From: Pseudomonas fontis
GTDB taxonomy: Bacteria > Pseudomonadota > Gammaproteobacteria > Pseudomonadales > Pseudomonadaceae
NCBI RefSeq assembly: GCF_028656955.1
Contig: NZ_JAMDGY010000030.1
Location: forward strand, 1-64,000
DNA: 64,000 nucleotides
Direction: 5' to 3'
A model generated the notes under the pieces. That model had not been told where the DNA came from. It made no database searches and worked only from the letters and a program-made list of their open reading frames with translations. Positions 1-10,061 of the stretch are shown here, one piece after another. The translations under genes were made by a program, and so were the position numbers. The first letter of the stretch is position 1, and every line of letters begins with the position of its first letter.

Positions 1-46
1 GGGTTTTGTCTTTGTGCGCGAAAAACATCCACACGTCATATCCCCC

Positions 47-70
47 TGTGGGAGCCGGCGTTGCCGGCGA
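47..70 (+). repeat. REP palindrome (single arm)
   Basis: The sequence TGTGGGAGCCGGCGTTGCCGGCGA matches the Pseudomonas REP core found in pairs elsewhere in this window (11861, 16468, 28075, 35580). Only one arm is seen here, and any partner would lie before the window start. Confidence 0.75.
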
Positions 71-126
71 AAAGCCCTAACACCATGCTAAGGTTCCCCG
101 AACCGCACCACTTCAAGGGACGCTCC

Positions 127-3100
127 ATGCCGCACGACAGCTCGCTTCATCCTGGATTCATGGTGGTTCACGGCAACCGCCTGGATGAACTGCGCAGCCT
201 GGTGGTGAGCTGGATGCGGCGTTACCCGCTGGCCCCCCTGGACAACGAAGTGGTGCTGGTACAAAGCAACGGTATTGCCCAATGGTTGAAGCTGGCCCTG
301 GCCGAAGACCCTCAAGATGACGACAGTGGCGGCTGCGGTATTGCCGCCGCCATCGAAGTGCAACTGCCCGGCAGCTTCATGTGGCAGCTGTACCGCAAGG
401 TACTGGGCCGGGAAGAAATCCCCGAGACCTCGCTGCTCGACAAGGCACCGCTTACCTGGCGCCTGATGCGCCTATTGCCGGAGGTGATCGGGCAGCCGCA
501 CTTCGAGCCGCTGCAGCGCTTCCTCACCGATGACGGCGACCTGCGCAAGCGCTACCAGCTTGCCGAGCGCCTGGCTGACCTGTTCGACCAATATCAGGTG
601 TTCCGCGCCGACTGGCTGAAAGAGTGGGCGGTGGGGCGGCATGTCCTGACCAACGTACGCGGCGAAGTCAAACCGCTGCCGCCGGCCAACTGCTGGCAAG
701 CCGAACTATGGCGCCTGTTGTTGCTCGATGTTGGCGAGGCGGGCATGGCCCAGAGCCGCGCCGGCGTGCACCAGCGCTTTATCGAGCGCATCAACACGCT
801 GGAACAGGCACCTGCAGGTTTGCCACCACGGGTCATCGTGTTCGGTATTTCTTCGTTGCCGGCCCAAGCGCTGGAAGCACTGGCCGGCCTTGCACGGTTC
901 AGCCAGGTGCTGCTGTGTGTACACAACCCTTGCCGCCACCACTGGGCCGATATCGTTGCCGACAAGGACCTGCTGCGCCACCAGTACAAGCGCCAGCAAC
1001 GCAAGCAAGGCATGCCGGCGCTGATCGATGCAGAAACCCTGCACCAGCATGCCCATCCCCTGCTCGCCGCCTGGGGCAAACAGGGTCGCGACTACATCAA
1101 CCTGCTCGACAGCTATGACGACCCCAGCAGCTACCAGACCGCTTTCAGCGATGGGCGCATCGACCTGTTCAGCGATGGCAACCCGCAGAACCTGCTCAAT
1201 CAGTTGCAGGACGACATCTTCGAGCTTCGCCCCCTGGCTGAGACGCGCACGCAGTGGCCGGATGTCGACCCGCTCAAGGACCGCTCGGTACGCTTCCATG
1301 TCGCCCATGGTGCCCAGCGTGAAGTGGAGATCCTCCACGACCAATTGCTCGCCCGCTTCAGTGCCGACTCAAGCCTGCGCCCGCGTGACGTAATCGTCAT
1401 GCTGCCGGACATCAACACCTATGCGCCGCATATTCGCGCGGTGTTCGGCCAGCTCAAGCGTGACGACCCGCGCTACATCCCCTTCACCCTGACCGACCAG
1501 GGCCAGCGCGGGCGTGACCCGCTGCTGATTGCCCTGGAGCACCTGCTCAAGCTGCCTGACAGCCGCTTCCCGGTCAGCGAGATTCTTGATCTGCTGGACG
1601 TACCGGCACTGCGCGCACGCTTCTCGATCAAGGAAAGCGACTTGCCGACCCTGCACCGCTGGATCGAAGGCGCCGGTGTGCGTTGGGGGCTGAACGCCGC
1701 CCAACGCGCGGGCCTTGGCCTGCCTGACGATCTGGAGCAGAACAGCTGGCGATTCGGCCTGCGGCGCATGCTGTTGGGCTATGCCGTGGGCATGGGCGAC
1801 AGCTGCGACGGGATCGAGCCGTACGATGAAATCGGCGGCCTCGACGCGGCCTTGATCGGTCCGCTAGTGGCCTTGATCGACGCACTGGATGTCGCCCATG
1901 CCGAACTCTCGCAACCAGCCCCGGCGGCAGTCTGGGGTGCGCGCCTGAATGCGATGTTGCAGGTGTTCTTCCTGGCGGAAAGCGAGCACGACGACTATCT
2001 GTTGGTGCAGTTGCAGAGCCTCTGCGACACCTGGCTGGAAACCTGCGAATTGGTCGGGCTGCATGATCTATTGCCGCTCACTGTCGTGCGTGAGGCTTGG
2101 TTGGCCGGGCTCGACCAGGGCAAGCTGTCGCAGCGTTTCCTCGCCGGCTCGGTCAACTTCTGCACGCTGATGCCCATGCGCGCGATCCCGTTCCGCATCG
2201 TCTGCCTGCTGGGCATGAACGATGGCGACTACCCGCGCGCACAACCGCCATTGGACTTCGACCTGATGGGTAGCGACTACCGCCCAGGCGACCGTTCGCG
2301 CCGCGAAGACGACCGTTATCTGCTGCTCGAAGCCCTGCTGTCGGCACGTGAGCAACTGTATGTCAGTTGGGTCGGGCGCAGCATTCGTGATAACAGTGAG
2401 CGACCGGCCTCGGTATTGATCGGTCAATTGCGCGACCACCTTGCGGCGGGCTGGCGATTGCACGATGCGCTCACCGATGGCAAGCAGGATGCCGGCGAGC
2501 AGCTGTTGCACGCCCTTACCGTTGAGCACCCCTTGCAGCCGTTCAGTGCGCGCTACTTCCACGAAGGCAGCCCGCTGTTCAGCTATGCGAAAGAGTGGCG
2601 CGGCCTCTATGTCGCGAGCGAAGAGTCGGCCAAGGGCACTGATGAACTCGAGCCATTCCTGCCGGATGAGCCGTTGAACCTGACCCAGTTGCAGGACTTC
2701 CTGCGCCATCCGGTCCGGCACTTCTTCAGTCAACGGCTGAAGGTGTTTTTCGAGGCCGTGGAAGCCCCATTGGCTGACGAAGAACCTTTCGTACTGGACG
2801 CCTTGCAGCGCTACAGCCTGAGCGACAGTTTGCTCGGCGCCGCACTGGCCGACCCGCAGAACAGTGAAGGCGCATTGAAGGCCCAGGCACGTCGCCTGCA
2901 AGGCGCCGGGCTGTTGCCACTGGCCGGGTTCGGCGAGTGCCTGCAAGCCGAGTTGATCGAGCCGTTGCCGGACCTGCTGCAACGCCACGCACAGTTGCTG
3001 CGCCAGTGGCCAATCCTGGTCGACAGTGCCTTGCCGGTGCGTTTCGAGTATCGCCAGTTGAAGCTCGAAGGGTGGCTGGGCCGCGTTTATCAGCGTGATG

Positions 3101-3606
3101 ATCAGGCCTTGTTGAGCATCACCACCTTGCCCAACAGCATCAGCAGTGGCCGCACGCTCAAGTGGCACCGCCTGGTTGCCACCTGGGTCATGCACCTGGC
3201 GGCCGGCGCGGTTGGTCATCGGCTGAGCAGCGCGGTGGTGGCCACGGACATCACCCTGATGCTCGACCCGATCGAGCAGGGCAAGGCGGTCGAATTGCTG
3301 GGCGATCTGTTGGTGGCGCGTCAGGCCGGGATGAATACCCCGCTGCCGGTCGCAGTGAAAACCGCGTTCGCCTGGCTGGCTCAACCCGACCCGGAAAAGG
3401 CCCTGGCAGCAGCTGCCAAGGCGTATGACGGTGACGGCCAGAACAGCGCTGGCGAACGCGCCGAAAGTACCGCCCTGGCTCGCCAGTTCAGCGACTTTGC
3501 GGCGCTGACTGCCAGCGAGGAATTTGAAGGCTGGTGTGAAGCGTTGTACAAACCCATGCACGAAGCCGGTTGGAAAAACCTGGACAGTGAAGAGGCGCGC
3601 TCATGA
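127..3606 (+). CDS. recC: RecBCD exonuclease V subunit gamma, RecC
   Basis: RecC is the Chi-recognition and strand-splitting subunit of RecBCD, the cytoplasmic helicase-nuclease that processes double-strand breaks. The 1159-residue product is near the usual RecC length and has the family N-terminus (VVHGNRLDEL, then LVQSNGIAQWLK). The inactivated helicase-like fold carries conserved stretches such as MPMRAIPFRIVCLLGMNDGDYPR in the middle of the protein. An upstream in-frame start at 61 exists, but the ATG at 127 follows AAGGGA by 6 nt and fits the family start. Its stop overlaps the recB start (ATGA), so the three rec genes form one translationally coupled operon. Confidence 0.96.
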   Translation: MPHDSSLHPGFMVVHGNRLDELRSLVVSWMRRYPLAPLDNEVVLVQSNGIAQWLKLALAEDPQDDDSGGCGIAAAIEVQLPGSFMWQLYRKVLGREEIPETSLLDKAPLTWRLMRLLPEVIGQPHFEPLQRFLTDDGDLRKRYQLAERLADLFDQYQVFRADWLKEWAVGRHVLTNVRGEVKPLPPANCWQAELWRLLLLDVGEAGMAQSRAGVHQRFIERINTLEQAPAGLPPRVIVFGISSLPAQALEALAGLARFSQVLLCVHNPCRHHWADIVADKDLLRHQYKRQQRKQGMPALIDAETLHQHAHPLLAAWGKQGRDYINLLDSYDDPSSYQTAFSDGRIDLFSDGNPQNLLNQLQDDIFELRPLAETRTQWPDVDPLKDRSVRFHVAHGAQREVEILHDQLLARFSADSSLRPRDVIVMLPDINTYAPHIRAVFGQLKRDDPRYIPFTLTDQGQRGRDPLLIALEHLLKLPDSRFPVSEILDLLDVPALRARFSIKESDLPTLHRWIEGAGVRWGLNAAQRAGLGLPDDLEQNSWRFGLRRMLLGYAVGMGDSCDGIEPYDEIGGLDAALIGPLVALIDALDVAHAELSQPAPAAVWGARLNAMLQVFFLAESEHDDYLLVQLQSLCDTWLETCELVGLHDLLPLTVVREAWLAGLDQGKLSQRFLAGSVNFCTLMPMRAIPFRIVCLLGMNDGDYPRAQPPLDFDLMGSDYRPGDRSRREDDRYLLLEALLSAREQLYVSWVGRSIRDNSERPASVLIGQLRDHLAAGWRLHDALTDGKQDAGEQLLHALTVEHPLQPFSARYFHEGSPLFSYAKEWRGLYVASEESAKGTDELEPFLPDEPLNLTQLQDFLRHPVRHFFSQRLKVFFEAVEAPLADEEPFVLDALQRYSLSDSLLGAALADPQNSEGALKAQARRLQGAGLLPLAGFGECLQAELIEPLPDLLQRHAQLLRQWPILVDSALPVRFEYRQLKLEGWLGRVYQRDDQALLSITTLPNSISSGRTLKWHRLVATWVMHLAAGAVGHRLSSAVVATDITLMLDPIEQGKAVELLGDLLVARQAGMNTPLPVAVKTAFAWLAQPDPEKALAAAAKAYDGDGQNSAGERAESTALARQFSDFAALTASEEFEGWCEALYKPMHEAGWKNLDSEEARS

Positions 3607-6600
3607 GTATCGAAGCATCCAAAGCGCCTTTGGCACTGACCTTCCCGCTGCACGGCAGCCAGCTGATCGAGGCGAGCGCCGGCACCGGCAAGACGTTCAC
3701 CATTTCCGCGCTGTACCTGCGCCTGGTGCTTGGCCACGGCGGCGAGCAGGGGTTCGGTCGCGAGCTGCTGCCACCGCAGATTCTGGTGGTGACCTTCACC
3801 GACGCCGCCACCAAGGAGCTGCGCGAACGTATCCGTACGCGTCTGGCCGAGGCCGCACGCTTCCTGCGCGGAGAGTTGGCCGAAGCCGACCCGCTGCTTG
3901 AGCAACTGCGCGACCAGTACGACCCGAGCACCTGGGCGGCCTGCGCCAACCGGCTGGATGTGGCCGCACAGTGGATGGACGAGGCGGCTGTTTCGACCAT
4001 TCACAGTTGGTGTCAGCGCATGCTGCGCGAGCACGCGTTCGACAGTGGCAGCCTGTTTACCCAGACCCTGGAGACCGACCACAGCGACCTGCTCGGCCAG
4101 GTGATGCGCGACTACTGGCGCCGCTTCTGCTACAGCATGCACGGCGACGCACTGGCCTGGGTACGCAGCAACTGGGTCAGCCCCGAATCGCTGTTGCCGC
4201 GCGTGCGCGCGATGTTCGGGCGGGTAGGCGATGACGATGACAACGCCGACCCGACGCAGTTGATCGAGACCGTTCTGGCTGCGCGCAGCGAACAGTTGGC
4301 GAGCCTCAAGGCGCCCTGGGCGCAATGGTCACAAGAGCTGCTGCAACTGTGCCGCGATGCACTGGCAGCCAAGCAGGTCGACGGGCGCAAGATGCAGGCG
4401 CGCTTCTTCGAACCCTGGTTCGAAAAGCTCAGTGCCTGGGCACTCGACCCGCAGGCGCTGGAGCTGGATATCGGCACCGGCTTTACCCGCCTGACCCCGG
4501 CCGGCATGGCCGAGGCGTGGAAGGGCGAGCCACCGAGCCACCCGGCGCTGGAGGCCATGAGCGACCTGCGCGAGCAGTTGCAGGCGTTGCCAACTCCGGA
4601 TGCGCGCTTGCTGGAGCATGCCGCCAGCTGGGTCTCGAAACGCTTCGAGGCGGAGAAACGTCGCCGCGCGGAAATGGGCTTCGACGACATGCTGCAGCGT
4701 CTCGACCATGCCTTGGGCGGCGTTTCGGGCGAGCGTCTGGCGGGACTGATCCGTGAGCAGTTCCCGGTCGCGTTGATCGACGAATTCCAGGACACCGACC
4801 CGGTGCAGTACCGGATCTTCCAGCGCATCTACCGCATTGAAGAGAACGTGCGCGAAACCGGCCTGTTCATGATCGGCGACCCGAAGCAGGCGATCTACGC
4901 CTTCCGCGGCGCGGACATCTTCACCTACCTTGGTGCACGGCGCGCGACCACCGGGCGCCTGCACGACCTGGACACCAACTATCGCTCCAGCCAGTCGATG
5001 GTGACGGCGGTCAACCAGGTGTTCCTGCAAGCCGAGCGACGTGAGCAGGGGCGTGGTGCGTTCCTCTTCCGTGAGCCGAATGGCGACAATCCGGTGCCAT
5101 TCATCGAGGTCCGCGCGCAGGGCCGCAAGGAAGTCTTCGAGCTTGCCGGCCAGGCACAGGCGGCGCTGAACCTCTGGCACCTGCAAAGTGAAGACCCGGT
5201 CTCCGCTGTGGTCTATCGCCAGCAGTTGGCCGCCAGCTGTGCCAGCCAGATTGTCGGCCTGCTCAATGGCGGGCAGCAGGGGCAAAGCGGCTTCCGCATG
5301 GCGGACGGCACGTTGCGTGGCTGCATGCCGTCGGACATTGCCATCCTGGTGCGCGACGGGCGCGAAGCGCAGTTGATCCGCGCCGAGCTGGCGGCACGCG
5401 ATGTGCGCAGCGTGTACCTCTCCGACAAGGACTCGGTGTTCGCCGCCCAGGAGGCGCACGACCTGCTGGCCTGGCTCAAGGCCTGCGCCGAACCCGACAG
5501 CGAACGCCTGCTCAAGGCGGCGCTCGCCAGCATGACCTTCAACCTGCCGCTGACCGCACTGGCGACGCTCAACGAAGATGAGCGGGCCTGGGAAGGCTGG
5601 GTGATGAAGTTCCGCGACTACCGGCAGATCTGGCAACGCCAGGGCGTGCTGCCGATGCTTCGTCACCTGCTCCACGACTTCAAGCTGCCCCAGGTACTGA
5701 TGGTGCGCAGCGATGGCGAGCGGGTGCTGACCAACCTGCTGCACCTGGCCGAACTGCTGCAGCAGGCCGCCACCGAACTCGACGGCGAGCAGGCGCTGAT
5801 CCGTCATCTGGCCGAGCACCTGGCGTTGTCCGGGCAGACCGGCGAAGAGCAGATCCTGCGCCTGGAAAGCGACGAGCAACTGGTCAAGGTGGTGACCATC
5901 CACAAATCCAAGGGCCTGGAATACCCACTGGTGTTCCTGCCGTTCATCTGCACTGCCAAGCCGGTCGATGGCAAGCGCCTGCCACTGGGCTGGCACGATG
6001 AGCAGGGGCAGGCCCATGTCAGCCTGACCCCGACCGACACGCAGATTGCGTTGGCGGATGACGAACGTCTGGCTGAAGACCTGCGCCTGCTTTATGTGGC
6101 CCTGACCCGCGCGCAGCATGCCTGCTGGCTGGGCGTGGCCGACCTCAAGCGCGGCACTGGCAAGGAGTCGCTGCTGCACCGCTCAGCGCTGGGCTACCTG
6201 CTGGGCGGCGGCGAAGCGCTGAAGGCCTCGACCGGGCTGGCCGCGTGGTTGCTGGCATTGCAGGTCGACTGTGCGGCGATCCACAGCGAAATCCTCCCGG
6301 TGGCCGACAGCCAGTGCTACAGCGCGCCGCGCAATACCGCCGCCCTGTTGCCCCTGCGCCAACCCAAGCGGCGGGCGGCGGAGAACTGGTGGATCGCCTC
6401 GTACAGTGCGCTGCGCATTGGCGAGGATTTGCTCGACCTGAGCGACGACAGCTCCCAGGCCCAGCAACTGCTCGACGACGAGCCCGCCGACCCGAACACC
6501 CTGCGCGAAGTGGCGGCCATTGCTGGCGATATCCATCGCTTCCCGCGGGGCCCGAACCCTGGGACGTTCCTTCATGGCCTGCTCGAATGGGCCGGGCGCG

Positions 6601-7292
6601 AAGGCTTCGAACAGATCGCCGGGCAACCCGAGCTGTTGACCAAGACTGTCGCCCAGCGCTGTACGCGGCGTGACTGGAAGGGCTGGATCACTACCCTGAG
6701 CGACTGGTTGCAGCAATTGCTCGACGTACCGCTGAGCGTGGCCGTCGATAGCCCGCCGATGGCGCTGCGCCAACTTGAGCGCTACCAGATCGAGATGGAA
6801 TTCTGGTTCGCCAGCCATCATGTCGATGTACTGCGCCTGGACCGCCTGGTCTGCCAGCACACCCATGAAGGTACCTCCCGCCCGGCCGCGCAGCCGGCGA
6901 TGCTCAATGGCATGTTCAAGGGCTTTATCGACCTGGCGTTCGAACACGATGGCCGCTACTACGTGGCCGACTACAAATCCAACTGGCTCGGCCCGGACGA
7001 CCTGGCCTACAGCGCGGTGGCCATGGAAGCGGCGATTCTCGAGCACCGCTACGACCTGCAATACGTGCTCTACCTGCTGGCCCTGCACCGTCAATTGCGT
7101 GCGCGCCTGCCGGACTACGACTATGACCGGCATGTCGGTGGCGCGGTGTTCTTCTTCCTGCGTGGCGTGCATGCGCCCAGCCGTGGCGTGACTTTCATCA
7201 AGCCGCCGCGCGCCTTGATCGAGCGGCTCGACGCGATGTTCCAGGGCCTCGGTGAGCCACAGCAACATGACCTGTTTGGAGCCTTGCAATGA
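3603..7292 (+). CDS. recB: RecBCD exonuclease V subunit beta, RecB
   Basis: RecB is the slow 3'-5' helicase and the sole nuclease of RecBCD, and it loads RecA. The 1229-residue protein begins with a UvrD-type ATPase: Walker A ASAGTGKT at residues 24-31 and the Walker B region IDEFQDTDPVQY near 391-402. The helicase motif VVTIHKSKGLEYP lies near 765, and motif VI (LLYVALTRAQHA) follows. The C-terminal nuclease domain carries DLAFEHDGRYYVADYKSNW near residues 1110-1128, with the metal-binding Asp and the catalytic D-Y-K. It overlaps recC and recD by 4 nt each. Confidence 0.97.
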   Translation: MSIEASKAPLALTFPLHGSQLIEASAGTGKTFTISALYLRLVLGHGGEQGFGRELLPPQILVVTFTDAATKELRERIRTRLAEAARFLRGELAEADPLLEQLRDQYDPSTWAACANRLDVAAQWMDEAAVSTIHSWCQRMLREHAFDSGSLFTQTLETDHSDLLGQVMRDYWRRFCYSMHGDALAWVRSNWVSPESLLPRVRAMFGRVGDDDDNADPTQLIETVLAARSEQLASLKAPWAQWSQELLQLCRDALAAKQVDGRKMQARFFEPWFEKLSAWALDPQALELDIGTGFTRLTPAGMAEAWKGEPPSHPALEAMSDLREQLQALPTPDARLLEHAASWVSKRFEAEKRRRAEMGFDDMLQRLDHALGGVSGERLAGLIREQFPVALIDEFQDTDPVQYRIFQRIYRIEENVRETGLFMIGDPKQAIYAFRGADIFTYLGARRATTGRLHDLDTNYRSSQSMVTAVNQVFLQAERREQGRGAFLFREPNGDNPVPFIEVRAQGRKEVFELAGQAQAALNLWHLQSEDPVSAVVYRQQLAASCASQIVGLLNGGQQGQSGFRMADGTLRGCMPSDIAILVRDGREAQLIRAELAARDVRSVYLSDKDSVFAAQEAHDLLAWLKACAEPDSERLLKAALASMTFNLPLTALATLNEDERAWEGWVMKFRDYRQIWQRQGVLPMLRHLLHDFKLPQVLMVRSDGERVLTNLLHLAELLQQAATELDGEQALIRHLAEHLALSGQTGEEQILRLESDEQLVKVVTIHKSKGLEYPLVFLPFICTAKPVDGKRLPLGWHDEQGQAHVSLTPTDTQIALADDERLAEDLRLLYVALTRAQHACWLGVADLKRGTGKESLLHRSALGYLLGGGEALKASTGLAAWLLALQVDCAAIHSEILPVADSQCYSAPRNTAALLPLRQPKRRAAENWWIASYSALRIGEDLLDLSDDSSQAQQLLDDEPADPNTLREVAAIAGDIHRFPRGPNPGTFLHGLLEWAGREGFEQIAGQPELLTKTVAQRCTRRDWKGWITTLSDWLQQLLDVPLSVAVDSPPMALRQLERYQIEMEFWFASHHVDVLRLDRLVCQHTHEGTSRPAAQPAMLNGMFKGFIDLAFEHDGRYYVADYKSNWLGPDDLAYSAVAMEAAILEHRYDLQYVLYLLALHRQLRARLPDYDYDRHVGGAVFFFLRGVHAPSRGVTFIKPPRALIERLDAMFQGLGEPQQHDLFGALQ

Positions 7293-9370
7293 GCCGCACC
7301 TTCGACGACCTGCTGCCGACGCCACTGGACGCCGGCCACCTGGCCGCGCTGGCGCCACTGGACCTGAATGCCGATTTGCTGGCCTTGCTCGACCGCTGGG
7401 TCGAGCGTGGCTGGCTGCGGGCGCTGGACCGGGCCTTCGTCGGGTTCCTTGAAGAGCGCGACCCGCAGGGCAACCCGCTGGTGTTGCTGGCGGCCGCGTT
7501 GGCCAGCCATCAATTGGGCCATGGGCATGTGTGCCTGGACCTGGGGGCGACCCTGGCCGAGCCGGACTTTGCCTTGTCCTTGCCCCCGGAAGGTGATGCC
7601 CTGGCCGGGCCGTTGTTGCTGCCCTCGCAGTTGCTTGAACGTCTGGACCTGGCCACCTGGCGCCAGCACCTGTTGGCCAGCGTGCTGGTCGCCGAGGGCA
7701 GCCAGCCTGAACAGGCCGAACGGCCGTTGGTGATAAGCGGTGATCGTTTGTATCTGCGGCGCTACTGGACCTACGAGCGACGCATCGACAGCGCGCTGCG
7801 CGAGCGCCTGCAACAGACCGAAGCTGCGCCGCATGACCTGCGTGCGCGCCTTGACCAGCTGTTCGAAGGGGGCGCCCAGGCGGGGCTGATCGATTGGCAG
7901 AAACTGGCCTGTGCCCTGGCCACCCGCAGCGGCTTCAGCATCATCACCGGCGGCCCCGGCACCGGCAAGACCACCACCGTGGTGCGTTTGCTGGCGTTGT
8001 TGCAGGCGCCTGCTGTCGAGGCGGGCCGCCCGTTGCGTATCCGTCTTGCGGCACCGACCGGCAAGGCTGCTGCGCGGTTGACCGAGTCCATCGGCCAGCA
8101 GGTCGAGCGGCTGGCAGTGGCGCCGGCGGTGCGTGACAACATTCCCAGCGACGTTTCCACCGTGCACCGCCTGCTCGGCAGCCGGCCCGGCTCGCGGCAC
8201 TTCCGTCACCATGCGGGCAACCCCTTGCCGCTGGACGTGCTGGTGGTCGACGAAGCGTCGATGATCGACCTGGAAATGATGGCCAACCTGTTGGCCGCCA
8301 TGCCGGAGCATGCGCGGCTGATCCTGCTGGGGGACAAGGACCAGCTGGCGTCGGTGGAAGCAGGCGCGGTGCTCGGTGACTTGTGCCGGGATGCTGAAGA
8401 CGGCTACTACTCGGCGGACACCCAGGCCTGGCTGGAGCAGGTCAGCGGCGAATCACTGGCGGACAGTGGTTTGCAGGCCGGCGATGCCAGCCGCCATCCA
8501 CTGGCGCAGCAGGTGGTGATGCTGCGCCACTCGCGGCGCTTTGGCGAAGGCAGCGGCATCGGCCAACTGGCACGCCTGGTCAACCGTCAGGCGGCGCCTG
8601 ACGCCCGTGCGCTGCTGCAAAAGGGTGACTATGCCGATGTCTATAGCCTGAGCCTGCGCGGTGAGCAGGATAAGGCGCTGGATCGCCTGGTACTCGATGG
8701 CCTGGGGCGTGGTGAACAGGGCCCGCAAGGTTACCGCGAATACCTTCAGGTGATCCTCAGACAACGCCCGGCGCTGCTCACGCCGGTCGATGACCCGCAG
8801 TGGAACGCCTGGGCATTGCAGGTATTGCAGGCGTTCGAGCGCTTCCAGTTGCTGTGCGCCGTGCGCAAGGGGCCCTGGGGCGTCGAGGGTCTGAACCAGC
8901 GGGTCGGCCGTGTGCTGACGGCGGCCAGGTTGATTGATGGCGAGCAGCCCTGGTATGAAGGCCGCCCGGTGCTGATGACCCGCAACGACTATGGCCTGGG
9001 CCTGATGAACGGCGATATCGGCATCGCCTTGCGCCTGCCGGACGAACAGGTCCACGACGGCGTGCTGCGGGTGGCGTTCCCGCGTAACGATGGGCGCGGA
9101 GGCGTACGCTTTGTCCTGCCTAGCCGGCTCAACGAAGTCGAGACGGTGTACGCCATGACCGTACACAAATCCCAGGGCTCGGAGTTCTCCCACACTGCCC
9201 TGGTACTGCCTGACGCGCTGAACCCGGTGCTGACCAAGGAATTGATCTATACCGGTATCACCCGGGCCAAGGATTGCTTCAGCCTGGTCGAGCCGCGTAG
9301 CGGGGTGTTCGAGGATGCCGTGCGGCGCAAGGTGAAACGCCTGTCCGGGTTGATGCTGGAGCAAGTCTGA
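7289..9370 (+). CDS. recD: RecBCD exonuclease V subunit alpha, RecD
   Basis: RecD is the fast 5'-3' helicase motor of RecBCD. The 693-residue protein has an N-terminal alpha-helical domain and an SF1B ATPase with Walker A GGPGTGKTTT near residues 221-230 and Walker B VLVVDEASMIDLEM. GDKDQLASVEAGAVLGDLC follows, and the UvrD-like C-terminal motif TVHKSQGSEF lies near 622. It is about 80 residues longer than the E. coli protein, within the range for Pseudomonas. It starts in a 4-nt ATGA overlap with recB and is the last gene of the operon. Confidence 0.96.
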   Translation: MSRTFDDLLPTPLDAGHLAALAPLDLNADLLALLDRWVERGWLRALDRAFVGFLEERDPQGNPLVLLAAALASHQLGHGHVCLDLGATLAEPDFALSLPPEGDALAGPLLLPSQLLERLDLATWRQHLLASVLVAEGSQPEQAERPLVISGDRLYLRRYWTYERRIDSALRERLQQTEAAPHDLRARLDQLFEGGAQAGLIDWQKLACALATRSGFSIITGGPGTGKTTTVVRLLALLQAPAVEAGRPLRIRLAAPTGKAAARLTESIGQQVERLAVAPAVRDNIPSDVSTVHRLLGSRPGSRHFRHHAGNPLPLDVLVVDEASMIDLEMMANLLAAMPEHARLILLGDKDQLASVEAGAVLGDLCRDAEDGYYSADTQAWLEQVSGESLADSGLQAGDASRHPLAQQVVMLRHSRRFGEGSGIGQLARLVNRQAAPDARALLQKGDYADVYSLSLRGEQDKALDRLVLDGLGRGEQGPQGYREYLQVILRQRPALLTPVDDPQWNAWALQVLQAFERFQLLCAVRKGPWGVEGLNQRVGRVLTAARLIDGEQPWYEGRPVLMTRNDYGLGLMNGDIGIALRLPDEQVHDGVLRVAFPRNDGRGGVRFVLPSRLNEVETVYAMTVHKSQGSEFSHTALVLPDALNPVLTKELIYTGITRAKDCFSLVEPRSGVFEDAVRRKVKRLSGLMLEQV

Positions 9371-9395
9371 CGTCAACGAAACGTCCGACAGACGT

Positions 9396-9416
9396 GGCCC
9401 TACATAGCGTAGGGCC
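9396..9416. other. Perfect stem-loop 3' of recD
   Basis: GGCCCTAC-ATAGC-GTAGGGCC is a perfect 8-bp stem with a 5-nt loop, 25 nt after the recD stop. No U-run follows, so this is either a weak terminator or an mRNA 3'-end protector; a classic intrinsic terminator is not supported. Confidence 0.5.
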
Positions 9417-9485
9417 CCTCGCTGGGAAAGCAGGCGATATGCTATCGTGCGCCACTATACGGCGTGGTCTTAAGAGATTTCCTAT

Positions 9486-10061
9486 ATGAAGGTCGCCGCC
9501 CCTACAACGGGACGTGTCATGCGCTGGAAGCCCATGCTGCTGGCCGCGCTGGTGTTTCTGTTTGCCGACCTGAGCCACGCTGAAACCGCCACTGCCGCCA
9601 GCCTTGCCGAGCAGCGCGCCAAGGCGGTCACCCAGGTTGTCTTGGGCATCCTCAGTTATGCCCGCTGGCCGGTCGAGCCGAGCCAATTGCGCCTGTGCCT
9701 GATCGGGCCTACCGAATATGCCGATGACCTGGTCAAGGGTACGACCCAGGCCACAGGTCGCCCGGTGCTTGTGCGCCGATTGTTGGCAGGCGATGCGCGC
9801 ATCGTGGGCGAATGCGACGCGGTGTATATCGGCAAGCTCAGCGCCACCGAGCGCAGCCAGCTGTTTACCGCCCTCAACGGGCACCCGCTGCTGAGCATCA
9901 GCGAGGCGGACGACCCGTGCACGGTCGGTAGCCTGTTCTGCCTGCGGGTCAGCGACCAACAGGTGGCTTTTGAGGTCAACCTGGATTCGGTGGCGCGCAG
10001 CGGCGTGCGTATTCACCCGAGTGTGCTGCAGTTGTCGCGGCGCCGGGCGGCTCAGCCATGA
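9486..10061 (+). CDS. yfiR: Periplasmic YfiR, repressor of the diguanylate cyclase YfiN
   Basis: This is a 191-residue YfiR-family (DUF4154) protein. An N-terminal signal segment (PMLLAALVFLFADLSHA) exports it to the periplasm, where YfiR binds and silences the inner-membrane cyclase YfiN. Four cysteines are present (LRLC, GEC, DPC, LFC). The last two are seven residues apart, the same spacing as the redox-sensitive pair known in P. aeruginosa YfiR. The first ATG is used, but a second in-frame ATG at 9519 lies just before the hydrophobic segment and could be the true start. The stop overlaps the yfiN start. Confidence 0.9.
   Translation: MKVAAPTTGRVMRWKPMLLAALVFLFADLSHAETATAASLAEQRAKAVTQVVLGILSYARWPVEPSQLRLCLIGPTEYADDLVKGTTQATGRPVLVRRLLAGDARIVGECDAVYIGKLSATERSQLFTALNGHPLLSISEADDPCTVGSLFCLRVSDQQVAFEVNLDSVARSGVRIHPSVLQLSRRRAAQP

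Noticed and set aside
2068..3561. 497-codon open frame antisense to recC
   Set aside because: High GC makes long antisense frames common. The frame mirrors recC codons, has no ribosome site, and its protein is low-complexity in Gln, Ala and Arg.
4329..6179. 616-codon open frame antisense to recB
   Set aside because: It is a shadow of the recB reading frame with no recognisable domain.
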